The position numbers and the translations under genes are program-made. Below the pieces are notes generated by a model that worked only from the letters and a program-made list of their open reading frames with translations, had not been told where the DNA came from and did not search any database. From positions 80,999-144,998 of the forward strand of contig JACRAT010000029.1 of the NCBI GenBank assembly GCA_016234685.1: a DNA stretch of 64,000 bases, written 5' to 3'. Position 1 is the stretch's first letter. The number at the start of each line of letters is the position of its first letter. Shown here in pieces: positions 8,974 through 17,216 of this stretch. This DNA comes from Nitrosomonadales bacterium (GTDB lineage Bacteria > Pseudomonadota > Gammaproteobacteria > Burkholderiales > Gallionellaceae).

Positions 8974-9038
8974 GGCCTAGACTAGAACAATAGACCAAGA
9001 AGCCTAGACAGTTTGGCCTAGAGATATATCGCTAGACC
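8974..9038. repeat. Cluster of GCCTAGA / CTAGACC repeats upstream of the receiver gene
   Basis: Within 65 bp, GGCCTAGA occurs at 8974 and 9015, GCCTAGA at 9002, GCTAGACC at 9031 and TAGACCAA at 8991. CTAG occurs five times. That is striking because CTAG is usually rare in proteobacterial DNA. On the minus strand the cluster precedes the orphan receiver gene and reads as repeated TCTAGGC and TTGGTCTA. It may be an operator array or the decayed end of a mobile element. Confidence 0.5.
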
Positions 9039-9075
9039 AAAAACAAGCCCCTCTCCCGGCTGGGGAGAAGGGGCT
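9039..9075 (-). terminator. Intrinsic terminator after the FKBP lipoprotein gene
   Basis: On the minus strand a GC-rich stem (AGCCCCTTCTCC... paired with ...GGAGAGGGGCT, one bulge, 9075-9046) is followed directly by TTGTTTTT. It lies 25 bp after the stop of the FKBP gene at 9100. The stem sequence is also related to the GGGAGAAGGG repeats seen elsewhere in the window. Confidence 0.75.
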
Positions 9076-9099
9076 GGATCACGGGTCGGGCGGCAGCGC

Positions 9100-9549
9100 T
9101 CAGCGCACTTTAAGCAACTCCACATCGAACACCAGCGTGGCATTCGGCGGGATTACCCCGCCCGCACCGCGCCGGCCATAGCCCATCTCCGGCGGAATGG
9201 TCAGCGTGCGTTGCCCGCCCACCTGCATCCCTTCCACGCCCACATCCCAGCCCTTGATGACTTGCCCCTCGCCCAACGGGAAGTCGAACGGCTCACGGCG
9301 ATCACGCGAACTGTCGAACTTCTTGCCCTTGTGGTTTGCCGCCGCTGCGTCATACAGCCAGCCGGTGTAATGCACCGACACCTTCTTGCCCGCCTTCGCC
9401 AGCGCGCCTTCGCCTTGTTTGATGTCGGTCTTGATGAGTTCAGTCACGTCGCTAGTCTCCATAGGGGGTAATGCCGGCTCAGAGCAGGCGGTGATGAGGC
9501 ATGTGGCTAAAAGCAACGATGCGCGGGATAGTTTGGAGAGCAGGTTCAT
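9100..9549 (-). CDS. FKBP-type peptidyl-prolyl isomerase, lipoprotein
   Basis: This 149-residue protein catalyses cis-trans isomerisation at proline bonds. A lipoprotein signal ends at C22 ([10 protein letters not shown]), so it is predicted in the periplasm, membrane-anchored. One FKBP domain covers about residues 42-149, with [47 protein letters not shown] and [13 protein letters not shown]. It lies 32 bp after a two-domain FKBP gene on the same strand. The three domains are very similar in DNA and protein, which points to local duplication. Confidence 0.92.
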   Translation of the reverse strand: MNLLSKLSRASLLLATCLITACSEPALPPMETSDVTELIKTDIKQGEGALAKAGKKVSVHYTGWLYDAAAANHKGKKFDSSRDRREPFDFPLGEGQVIKGWDVGVEGMQVGGQRTLTIPPEMGYGRRGAGGVIPPNATLVFDVELLKVR

Positions 9550-9581
9550 TTATGTCTCGATGTGGAAGTCGGTGGCGGGTA

Positions 9582-10268
9582 TTACTGCACGTCCAGCAAT
9601 TCCACATCGAACACCAGCGTGGCATTGGGCGGAATCACGCCGCCCGCACCACGCTTACCGTAGCCCATCTCCGGCGGGATGACGAGGGTGCGGCTGCCGC
9701 CCACCTTCATACCCTGCACGCCGATGTCCCAACCCGAGATCACATGGCCTTGCCCCAAGGGGAAATCGAACGGCTCGTTGCGGTCGCGCGAACTGTCGAA
9801 CTTGGTGCCCTTGTTCTCGGGTGCGTGCTTGTCGAACAGCCAGCCGGTGTAATGCACCGTCACCTGCTGCCCTTCTTGCGCTTCAACGCCTTCGCCGATC
9901 TTGGTGTCGATGCACTCGGTATGGATCACCTTGAGCAGCTTCACCTCGAACACCAGCGTCGCGTTCGGCGGGATCACCCCACCTGCCCCGCGCGGCCCAT
10001 AGCCCATCTCCGGCGGGATCACCAGCGTGCGGCTACCGCCTTCCTTCATCCCTTGCACGCCCTCGTCCCAGCCGCGAATGACGCGCCCGCCGCCCAGCGG
10101 AAAATCGAACGGCTCATTGCGGTCAAGCGAGCTGTCGAACTTCGTGCCCTTGTTGTCCGCTGCGTTCGCGTCGAACAACCAGCCGGTGTAATGCACGATA
10201 ACGGTCTGTCCGGCTTTCGCTTCCGCGCCTTCGCCTAGTTTGGTGTCGGTTTTGATGAGTTCAGTCAT
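9582..10268 (-). CDS. Two-domain FKBP-type peptidyl-prolyl isomerase
   Basis: The 228-residue protein contains two complete FKBP domains in tandem (about 1-113 and 116-228). Each has [34 protein letters not shown] and [14 protein letters not shown]. No signal peptide is visible: it begins [14 protein letters not shown], the same segment that follows the lipoprotein signal in the next gene. It is therefore predicted cytoplasmic. The ATG at 10268 has the ribosome site AAAGGAAA. The pair looks like successive duplication of one domain, with the downstream copy acquiring an export signal. Confidence 0.9.
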   Translation of the reverse strand: MTELIKTDTKLGEGAEAKAGQTVIVHYTGWLFDANAADNKGTKFDSSLDRNEPFDFPLGGGRVIRGWDEGVQGMKEGGSRTLVIPPEMGYGPRGAGGVIPPNATLVFEVKLLKVIHTECIDTKIGEGVEAQEGQQVTVHYTGWLFDKHAPENKGTKFDSSRDRNEPFDFPLGQGHVISGWDIGVQGMKVGGSRTLVIPPEMGYGKRGAGGVIPPNATLVFDVELLDVQ

Positions 10269-10269
10269 A

Positions 10270-10316
10270 CTGATTTCCTTTGGTTGATTATCTGTTGGTG
10301 CGCAAGCGCACCCTAC
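10270..10316. repeat. 47-bp direct repeat, copy 1
   Basis: This copy is identical over 47 bp to 10822-10868. It runs from CTGATTTCCTTTGG to GCGCACCCTAC and includes the perfect palindrome GGTGCGC-AA-GCGCACC. The two copies flank the protease-like gene at 10321-10701. Copy 1 also supplies the ribosome-binding region of the two-domain FKBP gene. Confidence 0.9.
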
Positions 10317-10320
10317 TTGC

Positions 10321-10701
10321 CTATTTCGCCGAAGCCACCGGATAGTTCGGATGCTGCGGATTCGCCATCAGCGTCTGCTGGCGCGGATCGACCACTAAGT
10401 CCATCGCTTCCATCGGGATCACGCCCAGCCGCGGCTCGTTGCCCAGCACCACCGCCTCGGTCACATAGCTGCGATTGCCGAAAGCGATCTCCACCGGCGC
10501 GATCTTCGGCACCTTGCGCTGATGCCCGTCCGCCAAAGTCACCACCTGCTGGCTGACCTCCGAGATATCGAACCCCAATTGCAACGCCACCTCCTCCGGC
10601 ACGCACATGAACGTCGCCCCGGTATCCACCAACGCGCCGACCTGCACGCTTTGGCGGGTGAAGAGATTGGTCAATTGCAGCGGTGCGTAAGTGAGTCCCA
10701 T
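10321..10701 (-). CDS. Retropepsin-like (clan AA) aspartic protease domain protein
   Basis: The 126-residue protein is a single-domain retropepsin-like fold: the catalytic motif VDTGAT with D26-T-G, a hydrophobic strand before it, and [15 protein letters not shown] as the family's C-terminal LG-x-x-x-L strand. Such proteins act as homodimers or act on unknown partners. The ATG at 10701 is chosen over an upstream start because AAGGAGA lies 7 bp before it. The gene sits exactly between two 47-bp direct repeats, so it may have arrived or could be lost as a unit. Substrate unknown. Confidence 0.75.
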   Translation of the reverse strand: MGLTYAPLQLTNLFTRQSVQVGALVDTGATFMCVPEEVALQLGFDISEVSQQVVTLADGHQRKVPKIAPVEIAFGNRSYVTEAVVLGNEPRLGVIPMEAMDLVVDPRQQTLMANPQHPNYPVASAK

Positions 10702-10773
10702 CGTTTTCTCCTTGAGGGATGCGAAATTCGGATTGGTGATTTTCGTAAGGTGCGGAGCGTAGCGCATTGCAGC

Positions 10774-10816
10774 AATTTCATATACGGCGTAATGCCCGCT
10801 GGTTATTGCGCCCTAC
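10774..10816. repeat. REP-like 43-bp intergenic repeat, copy A
   Basis: This copy matches 11475-11517 with six mismatches in 43 bp. Both contain AATGCCCG, TGGTTA and end TGCGCCCTAC; outer bases GGCGCA/TGCGCC pair in copy B. The ending CCCTAC is shared with the 47-bp direct repeats, so they may be variants of one dispersed family. Confidence 0.7.
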
Positions 10817-10821
10817 GCTGG

Positions 10822-10868
10822 CTGATTTCCTTTGGTTGATTATCTGTTGGTGCGCAAGCGCACCCTAC
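10822..10868. repeat. 47-bp direct repeat, copy 2
   Basis: This is an exact copy of 10270-10316, in the same orientation, ending 7 bp before the ParE toxin stop. Together the two copies bracket 505 bp holding the protease-like gene and REP-like copy A. Confidence 0.9.
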
Positions 10869-10875
10869 CTAGCTG

Positions 10876-11181
10876 TTACTCCAACCCGATCAGTGCCGGG
10901 GTGAGCAATCTTTTTCCATGAACTACCGCAACAACCAGCACCTGCCCAGCCGTCACTCGGTAGATCAAACGATAGCTGTAAACAAAGCGCTCGCGAAATG
11001 CTGGCTCGCCGATTTCGGGAACAATCGGACCGACGTTCGGAAACCTTTCCAGACTTTGAGCCGCCTCCAAAATCTTCCTCACCACAGCGGATGCGTAAAA
11101 TGGCGAGTCCTTCGCGATGTACGCCGCGATGGCATCAACGTCATCCAGCGCCTCGGGCGACCAACTTACTCGCGTATCCAT
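10876..11181 (-). CDS. RelE/ParE-family toxin
   Basis: The 101-residue protein has the ParE/RelE fold signature: VSWSPEALDDVDAIAAYIAKDSPFYA, SLERFPNVGPIVPEIG, RERFVYSYRLIYRV and VVAVVHGKR. Family members poison gyrase (ParE) or cleave mRNA on the ribosome (RelE); the residues here favour a ParE-like type, but this is not certain. Its start overlaps the end of the upstream antitoxin gene by 16 bp, the usual order with antitoxin first. Confidence 0.85.
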   Translation of the reverse strand: MDTRVSWSPEALDDVDAIAAYIAKDSPFYASAVVRKILEAAQSLERFPNVGPIVPEIGEPAFRERFVYSYRLIYRVTAGQVLVVAVVHGKRLLTPALIGLE

Positions 11182-11357
11182 TGGGCCAGCCGTTGCTCGG
11201 CATCTTGTTGTGAGACAGCCCCTTCCGTTTCTGCTCTAGCCACACCGTTCTTGATCTTCTCGATCACGTAAAGGTGATATTGAATATCCTCCAGCGAACA
11301 ATCCTCTGGCAATTTCTGAAGCATCGAAGCAACTTGCTGTTTTGCGATTTGCATCAT
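11166..11357 (-). CDS. Antitoxin partner of the ParE-type toxin
   Basis: This 63-residue, mostly helical protein (MMQIAKQQVASMLQKLPEDCSLEDIQYHLYVIEKI...) lies directly upstream of and overlaps the toxin by 16 bp. The motif LPEDCSLEDIQYHLYVIEKI is typical of small antitoxins paired with ParE/RelE toxins. An excellent ribosome site, AAGGAGG, lies 3 bp before the first ATG and 6 bp before the second (11354), so the second may be the true start. No separate DNA-binding motif is obvious. Confidence 0.8.
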   Translation of the reverse strand: MMQIAKQQVASMLQKLPEDCSLEDIQYHLYVIEKIKNGVARAETEGAVSQQDAEQRLAQWIRE

Positions 11358-11474
11358 TCACCTCCTTGATGAGATTAAAGTTTCGTAGGGCAATGGAATG
11401 GCTGGGATGATAAAACGATTACGATTTAGAGCGCACGGCACAAACCGTGGTACGTCCATTATTATTTACGCACC

Positions 11475-11517
11475 GATTTCACATATGGCGCAATGCCCGT
11501 TGGTTAGTGCGCCCTAC
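11475..11517. repeat. REP-like 43-bp intergenic repeat, copy B
   Basis: This is a diverged copy of 10774-10816, between the antitoxin and HIRAN genes. With copy A it brackets the ParE toxin-antitoxin pair. The rest of the gap 11358-11522 shows no gene. Confidence 0.7.
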
Positions 11518-11522
11518 TCGGG

Positions 11523-12230
11523 CTAAGAAACGCTGACTCTGATATATACCAATGGACGAGTCGGTTTGCCATTCAGCCTCTCTACCGTTGCTACGACTTG
11601 GTGACTTTTCAGCCAATTATGGAAGGTGCTTTTGATAACTCGGTTAACATAACCGATGCGCTGACCAGCGCAAACAACTACGAGCGCATCTGCATCTACC
11701 GGATTCTGGCTGTCTATCTCAAAATGGACAGGATCACCCACATGAATATTTTCGGAAACGCTGCCTCGAAATACATGCCGCAACCCAGCAACCTCCATAA
11801 GGTAGTCGCAAGGAATGGCATCTCGAGGAAACTCAGGAACCAAAGCAAAACCATCACTAGGTAAACGAGCTCCCGTATAACCAAGCAGAGCTAAGTCAGA
11901 ATTTGGAAATGGGGACGGAAGCCTATGCTGCCGAAGAAAGTCGGAAAAATCGTCTCGCTTGCGAGGGGGCAGTCGTCGAATTAACGCTTCAACAACCCCG
12001 TGCCGAATGACCTCCGACTTATTTTCAAATGCAGTAAAACCTTGAAATCCCGCCTCGCAGGCCGCTTGATAATCACTTGAGTCCTTAAGATATCGAAATA
12101 CAATTTCTCCGTTAGTCTCAGCGTACACTTCACCAACGACTCGGCGGGTACGGTCATGGGCCTGCTCATCGGATGGCTGCCATGTAAGCAACAAACGAAT
12201 GGGTTCTACAATGTGCTGAAGGGTGTTCAT
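11523..12230 (-). CDS. HIRAN-domain protein with HipA-N1/HipS-like N-terminal domain
   Basis: The 235-residue protein has two parts. Residues 148-233 fit a HIRAN domain: VAGLRHVFRG, GDPVHFEIDSQNPVDADALVV, GQRIGYVNR. HIRAN domains bind DNA ends or damaged DNA in helicases, and occur alone in bacteria. Residues 14-135 recall the first N-terminal subdomain of HipA (the HipS equivalent): VVGEV...NGEIVFRYL, RRLPPRKRDDFSDFLRQH, LLGYTGARLPSDGFALVPE. That second match is by eye only. The gene overlaps the upstream kinase gene by 4 bp (ATGA). The DNA is more AT-rich than its neighbours. An antitoxin or regulator role is inferred. Confidence 0.7.
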   Translation of the reverse strand: MNTLQHIVEPIRLLLTWQPSDEQAHDRTRRVVGEVYAETNGEIVFRYLKDSSDYQAACEAGFQGFTAFENKSEVIRHGVVEALIRRLPPRKRDDFSDFLRQHRLPSPFPNSDLALLGYTGARLPSDGFALVPEFPRDAIPCDYLMEVAGLRHVFRGSVSENIHVGDPVHFEIDSQNPVDADALVVVCAGQRIGYVNRVIKSTFHNWLKSHQVVATVERLNGKPTRPLVYIRVSVS

Positions 12231-13180
12231 TGAAGCAGGGATTTTATGATTTGAAGCCTGTAAAAAAGCAGGCGAAGGATAAATGCAAAACGCTCAGGAA
12301 GCAATGGCACGGGCAGATTGAGTCGACATAAGTCTGACAGTGCATCAATTATGTCCTGCTGGGTAAAATCAAGTCGTTCCCGAGCTAGTTCGCGAGTTCC
12401 TGGCCACGCAGCCACAGCCCGTTGTAATAGCTCGAAATGTCCGTTAATCAACGGATGTTCAGATAATGACCACTTGACGTGATGCTTCCCGTTGTGAGCA
12501 TATCGCTCAATATCGGCATTGCTCCAATTTCGAATATTCTGAGGGAATCGTTCATGACCGAGACTCGTTCCATTGTCAAACAAGGGGGACAGTCTGCATT
12601 TCGCCCCCGTTCCTTCTAGAAAGAAAATTACGCCCCAGTTATCTTGATGGCGGTCAGTATTGCCAATGAGTGCGTCAAACAAGAGCGCATCCACCCACCA
12701 TTGTCTCCAGTCCGATACAAGAGAGCTGTTTTGGGAAAGAGCTTTCATGAGAATACTGTTGGTGTACAAGTTGTGTTGAATGCCACGTTTGCGATCAAAA
12801 TCCGGCTGAATTTTCTGCAAAAAGTCTCCCGCCATGACAAATGATTCGGTTCCATCGCTATAAAACCACTCAATCAACGCCGCGCAATACCCAGAGCGTG
12901 AATTATATGCAGCAAAAGCTGGCGGGACGGTAATGCCAAGTAAACAACCCACACGATACGCAATTACCTCGCCCCAGAATTGATCTGGGTATCTCTTTTC
13001 TGATCGCTTGAATAGGTATCTTTTGCTAGGGACAAGGACTACTTCTGCTGGACTAGGAGGTGTAATGACCGCATCCTTTGCTCGCGCACCTTGAGGGAAC
13101 ACCCCAAATTCCGCATCTACATCCCAATCAGCCACATCAAAATTGGCTTGCTGAATAAGTGGGCTGATACGCATTGCCAT
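12227..13180 (-). CDS. HipA-like kinase core protein
   Basis: The 317-residue protein matches the kinase core of HipA: K58 in YLFKRSEKR as likely ATP-binding lysine, the catalytic-loop motif GNTDRHQDNWG (D176, N181), and the metal-binding LSPLFDNGTSLG (D202). HipA toxins phosphorylate aminoacyl-tRNA synthetases; this target is unknown. The HipA N-terminal subdomain 1 is absent here, and a similar domain appears in the next, overlapping gene. The ATG at 13180 has GGAGG 4 bp upstream. The AT-rich composition suggests horizontal transfer. No HTH (HipB) gene is adjacent. Confidence 0.82.
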   Translation of the reverse strand: MAMRISPLIQQANFDVADWDVDAEFGVFPQGARAKDAVITPPSPAEVVLVPSKRYLFKRSEKRYPDQFWGEVIAYRVGCLLGITVPPAFAAYNSRSGYCAALIEWFYSDGTESFVMAGDFLQKIQPDFDRKRGIQHNLYTNSILMKALSQNSSLVSDWRQWWVDALLFDALIGNTDRHQDNWGVIFFLEGTGAKCRLSPLFDNGTSLGHERFPQNIRNWSNADIERYAHNGKHHVKWSLSEHPLINGHFELLQRAVAAWPGTRELARERLDFTQQDIIDALSDLCRLNLPVPLLPERFAFILRLLFYRLQIIKSLLQ

Positions 13181-13207
13181 TTCCCTCCAGAAGGAGTCCC
13201 GTCGCTA

Positions 13208-16200
13208 TCAGTAACTCAACACCGGCGCCAGCCACCGTTCCGCCTCCTCCACCGTCCACCCCTTACGCTGAGCATAATCCGCGACCTGATCCTTATCCAC
13301 CTTACCCGTCGCAAAATATTGCGCCTGCGGGTGCGAGAAGTAGAAGCCGCTGACCGCCGCCGTGGGCAGCATGGCGTAGCTTTCGGTGAGGGTGATGTCG
13401 GCGTTTTGCGGGGCTTGCAGCAGGTCGAACAGTGCGCCTTTTTCGGTGTGATCCGGACAGGCGGGGTAGCCGGGAGCGGGGCGGATGCCGCGATATTTTT
13501 CTTCGATCAGGCTGTCGTTATCCAAGCCTTCGTCCGCTGCGTAGCCCCAGAACTCGCGGCGGACGCGGGCGTGCAGCAGTTCGGCAAAGGCTTCGGCGAG
13601 GCGGTCGGCGAGTGCTTTGAGCAGGATGGCGTTGTAGTCGTCGTTGGCTTGCTCGAACTCGGCCACGCGCGCGTCTATGCCGAGGCCGGTGGTGACGGCG
13701 AACGCGCCGAGATAGTCGGCTATGCCGCTATCCTTGGGCGCGACGAAATCGGCCAAGCAGTAATTCGGAATGCTCTCCGGTTTTTTGGTCTGCTGGCGCA
13801 GGTTGTGCCAAGTCATCGCCACCGCGTTGCGCGATTCGTCGGTATACAGCTCGATGTCGTCGCTCGTGCTGTTGGCCGGGAATAGGCCGAACACGGCGTT
13901 GGCGGTGAGCCAGCGCTCATCAACGATGCGCTTGAGCATGGCTTGCGCGTCGGCGAACAGCTTGGTGGCTTCCTCGCCCACCACTTCGTCTTGCAGGATC
14001 TTCGGGTAGCGCCCGGCCAGTTCCCACGCTTGGAAGAAGGGTGTCCAGTCGATGTAGCGGGCGATCTCGGCAAGCGGGTAGTCGCGGAGTGTTTTGATGC
14101 CGAGGAAGGCGGGTTGGGGGGGCGCGTAAATCCCCCTCAATCCCCCTTTGATAAAGGGGGAGGCGGTCTCGCTGGATGCCGCGCTTTCCCCACTTTGTAA
14201 AAGGGGGGTAGGGGGGATTTGACTTCCCCAGTCCGTCTTGAATCCATGCGCCCGCGCTTCGCCCAGCGTCACATAACTCGCCTTGCCCTTGCGCCCCTCA
14301 TGCTGGTCGCGCGCGGCTTGATAGTCGGCTTTCAACTCGGCGATATAGCCGCCACGCAGGGTGTCGGAGAGCAGGTTGCTGCAAACCCCCACGGCGCGCG
14401 AAGCGTCGGTGACGTAGACGACCGTACCGCTCGGGTAGTTCGGCTCGATTTTGACGGCGGTGTGGACGCGCGAGGTGGTTGCGCCGCCGATCAGCAGCGG
14501 GATGGTGAAGCCCTGACGCTCCATCTCTTTCGCTACCTGCGCCATCTCTTCCAGCGACGGGGTGATGAGGCCGGAGAGGCCGATCACGTCGACGTTATGC
14601 TCGCGGGCGGTGTCGAGGATCTGCTGGCACGGCACCATCACGCCCATGTTGATGACCTCGAAGTTGTTGCACTGGAGGACGACGGTGACGATGTTCTTGC
14701 CGATGTCGTGTACGTCGCCCTTCACCGTGGCCATCAAAATCTTGCCCTTGGTGCTGGTATCGCCGGAGCGCAGCTTCTCTTCTTCGATGTAGGGAATCAA
14801 ATGCGCCACGGCCTGCTTCATCACGCGAGCGGATTTCACCACCTGCGGCAAAAACATCTTGCCCGCGCCGAACAGGTCGCCGACCACGTTCATGCCGCTC
14901 ATCAGCGGGCCTTCGATCACTTCGACCGGGAGCTTGGCTTGCAGACGTGCTTCTTCGGTGTCTTCCACGATGAAGGTGGTGATGCCGCGCACCAGCGCGT
15001 GGGTCAGGCGCTCTTGCACCGTGCCTTTACGCCATTCCAGATCTTCGACTAGCGCTTTGCCGCCGCCCTTGAAGTTCTCGGCCAGCGTGACCAACTTTTC
15101 GCCCGCGTCAGGATGGCGGTTCAGCACCACGTCCTCGACCGCGTCGCGCAAATCCTTCGGCAGTTCTTCGTACACGCCCAACTGCCCGGCGTTGACGATG
15201 CCCATGTTCATCCCTGCCTTGATGGCGTGGTACAGGAACACAGTATGGATGGCTTCGCGCACCGGCTCGTTGCCCCGGAAGCTGAACGATACGTTGGACA
15301 CGCCGCCGGAGATCTTGGCGTAGGGCAGGTTCTTGCGTATCCAGGCGCAGGCTTCGATGAAGTCCACCGCGTAGTTGTTGTGCTCTTCGATGCCTGTCGC
15401 CACCGCGAAGATGTTCGGGTCGAAGATGATGTCTTCGGGTGGGAAGCCGATGCCTTCATCGAACCCAGCACTTTGCCCCCTCTCCCCCCGGGAGAGGGGT
15501 GGGGTGAGGGAACCCTCTGAAGCACTTCCGCCATCACCAAGTGTTCCCTCACCCCCGCCCTCTCCCGGGGGGAGAGGGAGTTGTGCGGCATTGGCTTTGA
15601 AACGCGCAGGGTCGCCAGCTAGCAAGCGATAAGACCTTTCGCAAATCTCGATCTTGCGTTGCAGCGTGTCTGCTTGCCCTTGCTCGTCGAACGCCATCAC
15701 TACCGCCGCCGCGCCGTAGCTGCGCACCAAGCGGGCTTGCTGCAAGAACTTCTCTTCGCCCTCTTTCAGCGAAATGGAGTTGACGATGCTCTTGCCCTGC
15801 ACGCACTTCAAGCCAGCCTCGATGATGCTCCACTTGGAGGAGTCAATCATCAGCGGCACTTTGGAGATGTCCGGCTCGGAGGCGATCAGATTGAGGAACT
15901 TCACCATTGCCGCTTCGCCGTCCAGCATGGCTTCGTCCATGTTCACGTCGATCACCTGCGCGCCGGTTTCGACCTGTTGCTTGGCGACTTCCAAGGCTTC
16001 GTCATATTTGCCTTCCAGCACCAGACGCTTGAATTTGGCTGAGCCGGTGACGTTGGCGCGCTCGCCGACGTTGACGAACAGCGAGTTCTCGCCGATGTTG
16101 AACGGCTCTAAACCGGACAGGCGGCACTCGACCGGATTGCTCGGAATCTTGCGCGGTGCGATGTCTTTCACCGTCTCGGCGATGGCCTTGATGAAGGCGG

Positions 16201-17143
16201 GCGAGGTGCCGCAGCAACCGCCGATGATGTTGAGGAAGCCGCTGGCAGCCCATTCCTTGATGTGCCCCGCCATGTTTTCCGGCGTGTCGTCGTAGCCCGT
16301 TTCAGCTAGTGGATTGGGCAGACCCGCGTTGGGGTGGGCGCTCACGTAACAGTTGGCGACGCGCGAAAGCTCTTGCACGTACTGGCGTAATTCTTCAGCG
16401 CCCAAAGCGCAGTTCAGGCCGATGGAAATGGGGTTGGCATGCGCCAGTGAGTTGTAAAACGCTTCGGTGACCTGACCGGTGAGTGTGCGACCGGAGGCAT
16501 CGGTGATCGTGCCGGAGATCATGATGGGCAGCGACGTACCGCGTTCGGCGAACACCGATTGCACCGCGAAGATGGCGGCCTTGGCGTTGAGCGTGTCGAA
16601 GATGGTCTCGATCAGCAGGGTGTCCGCGCCGCCGTCCATCAGGCCGCGCGTCGCGTCGGAATAGTCGGCGACGAGTTGGTCGAAGCTGATGTTGCGCGCG
16701 GCGGGGTCGTTCACGTCGGGCGAGATGGTGCAGGTCTTGTCGGTGGGGCCTAACACTCCGGCGACGAAGCGCGGCTTGTCGGCGCTCTCGAACTCGTCGC
16801 AAGCCTCGCGCGCCAAGGCCGCGCCCGCCTTGTTCAACTCGTAATTGAGCGACTCCATGCCGTAGGCTTTCAGCGTGGTCGCGTTTGCGCCGAAGGTGTT
16901 GGTCTCGATGATGTCCGCGCCCGCTGCCAGATACTCGCAATGGATGGCCTTGATGACCTCTGGCTTGGTCAGCACCAGTAGGTCATTGTTGCCCTTCAGG
17001 TCACGATGCCAATCCGCGAAACGCGCGCCGCGATAGTCCGCCTCGGTCAGCTTGTAGCGCTGCACCATAGTGCCCATGGCACCGTCGAGGATGAGGATGC
17101 GTTGCCGGAGGATGGTTTCGATGGAGTGCGGAGTGTGGCTCAT
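13208..17143 (-). CDS. metH: Cobalamin-dependent methionine synthase with two in-frame repeat insertions
   Basis: This enzyme transfers a methyl group from methyltetrahydrofolate to homocysteine. Of 1311 residues (E. coli: 1227), the modules run in order: homocysteine domain with zinc ligands C245, C310, C311; pterin domain; cobalamin domain with H812 in [13 protein letters not shown]-reactivation domain at the C-terminus. The extra length is largely explained by repeat-encoded inserts at about residues 522-556 (between the pterin-domain helices, before [12 protein letters not shown]) and 975-1006 (before the activation domain). All catalytic motifs are intact. No cobalamin riboswitch is visible upstream. 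Confidence 0.96.
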   Translation of the reverse strand: MSHTPHSIETILRQRILILDGAMGTMVQRYKLTEADYRGARFADWHRDLKGNNDLLVLTKPEVIKAIHCEYLAAGADIIETNTFGANATTLKAYGMESLNYELNKAGAALAREACDEFESADKPRFVAGVLGPTDKTCTISPDVNDPAARNISFDQLVADYSDATRGLMDGGADTLLIETIFDTLNAKAAIFAVQSVFAERGTSLPIMISGTITDASGRTLTGQVTEAFYNSLAHANPISIGLNCALGAEELRQYVQELSRVANCYVSAHPNAGLPNPLAETGYDDTPENMAGHIKEWAASGFLNIIGGCCGTSPAFIKAIAETVKDIAPRKIPSNPVECRLSGLEPFNIGENSLFVNVGERANVTGSAKFKRLVLEGKYDEALEVAKQQVETGAQVIDVNMDEAMLDGEAAMVKFLNLIASEPDISKVPLMIDSSKWSIIEAGLKCVQGKSIVNSISLKEGEEKFLQQARLVRSYGAAAVVMAFDEQGQADTLQRKIEICERSYRLLAGDPARFKANAAQLPLPPGEGGGEGTLGDGGSASEGSLTPPLSRGERGQSAGFDEGIGFPPEDIIFDPNIFAVATGIEEHNNYAVDFIEACAWIRKNLPYAKISGGVSNVSFSFRGNEPVREAIHTVFLYHAIKAGMNMGIVNAGQLGVYEELPKDLRDAVEDVVLNRHPDAGEKLVTLAENFKGGGKALVEDLEWRKGTVQERLTHALVRGITTFIVEDTEEARLQAKLPVEVIEGPLMSGMNVVGDLFGAGKMFLPQVVKSARVMKQAVAHLIPYIEEEKLRSGDTSTKGKILMATVKGDVHDIGKNIVTVVLQCNNFEVINMGVMVPCQQILDTAREHNVDVIGLSGLITPSLEEMAQVAKEMERQGFTIPLLIGGATTSRVHTAVKIEPNYPSGTVVYVTDASRAVGVCSNLLSDTLRGGYIAELKADYQAARDQHEGRKGKASYVTLGEARAHGFKTDWGSQIPPTPLLQSGESAASSETASPFIKGGLRGIYAPPQPAFLGIKTLRDYPLAEIARYIDWTPFFQAWELAGRYPKILQDEVVGEEATKLFADAQAMLKRIVDERWLTANAVFGLFPANSTSDDIELYTDESRNAVAMTWHNLRQQTKKPESIPNYCLADFVAPKDSGIADYLGAFAVTTGLGIDARVAEFEQANDDYNAILLKALADRLAEAFAELLHARVRREFWGYAADEGLDNDSLIEEKYRGIRPAPGYPACPDHTEKGALFDLLQAPQNADITLTESYAMLPTAAVSGFYFSHPQAQYFATGKVDKDQVADYAQRKGWTVEEAERWLAPVLSY
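14128..14220. repeat. 93-bp palindromic repeat inserted in frame in metH
   Basis: The arms AAATCCCCCTCAATCCCCC (left) and GGGGGGTAGGGGGGATTT (right) are inverted copies, each with an inner small palindrome (CCCCCTTT-gat-AAAGGGGG on the left). On the coding strand they add about 31 codons ([11 protein letters not shown]...[11 protein letters not shown]). This type of sequence is a widely dispersed proteobacterial intergenic repeat. Confidence 0.88.
15478..15579. repeat. 102-bp inverted-repeat element inserted in frame in metH
   Basis: Two arms of about 37 bp, each built around CTCTCCC-GGGAGAG, are inverted copies separated by about 28 bp. The coding strand reads [15 protein letters not shown]...[14 protein letters not shown]. 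Such G/C-rich purine-pyrimidine repeats are common between genes in betaproteobacteria; here one sits inside a conserved enzyme without breaking the frame. Confidence 0.88.
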
Positions 17144-17216
17144 GGTCGTGTGCTCGGAAAATGAGCGCGAATTCTACCATGTGCCAAGCGCGACCGACTC
17201 GGCCGCGCCGGACGGT

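Noticed and set aside
13181..13207. Possible operator between metH and the kinase gene
   Set aside because: Only 27 bp, with no inverted repeat apart from the ribosome site.
17144..17216. Cobalamin riboswitch upstream of metH
   Set aside because: The gap is only 73 bp and shows no B12-box or suitable long leader.
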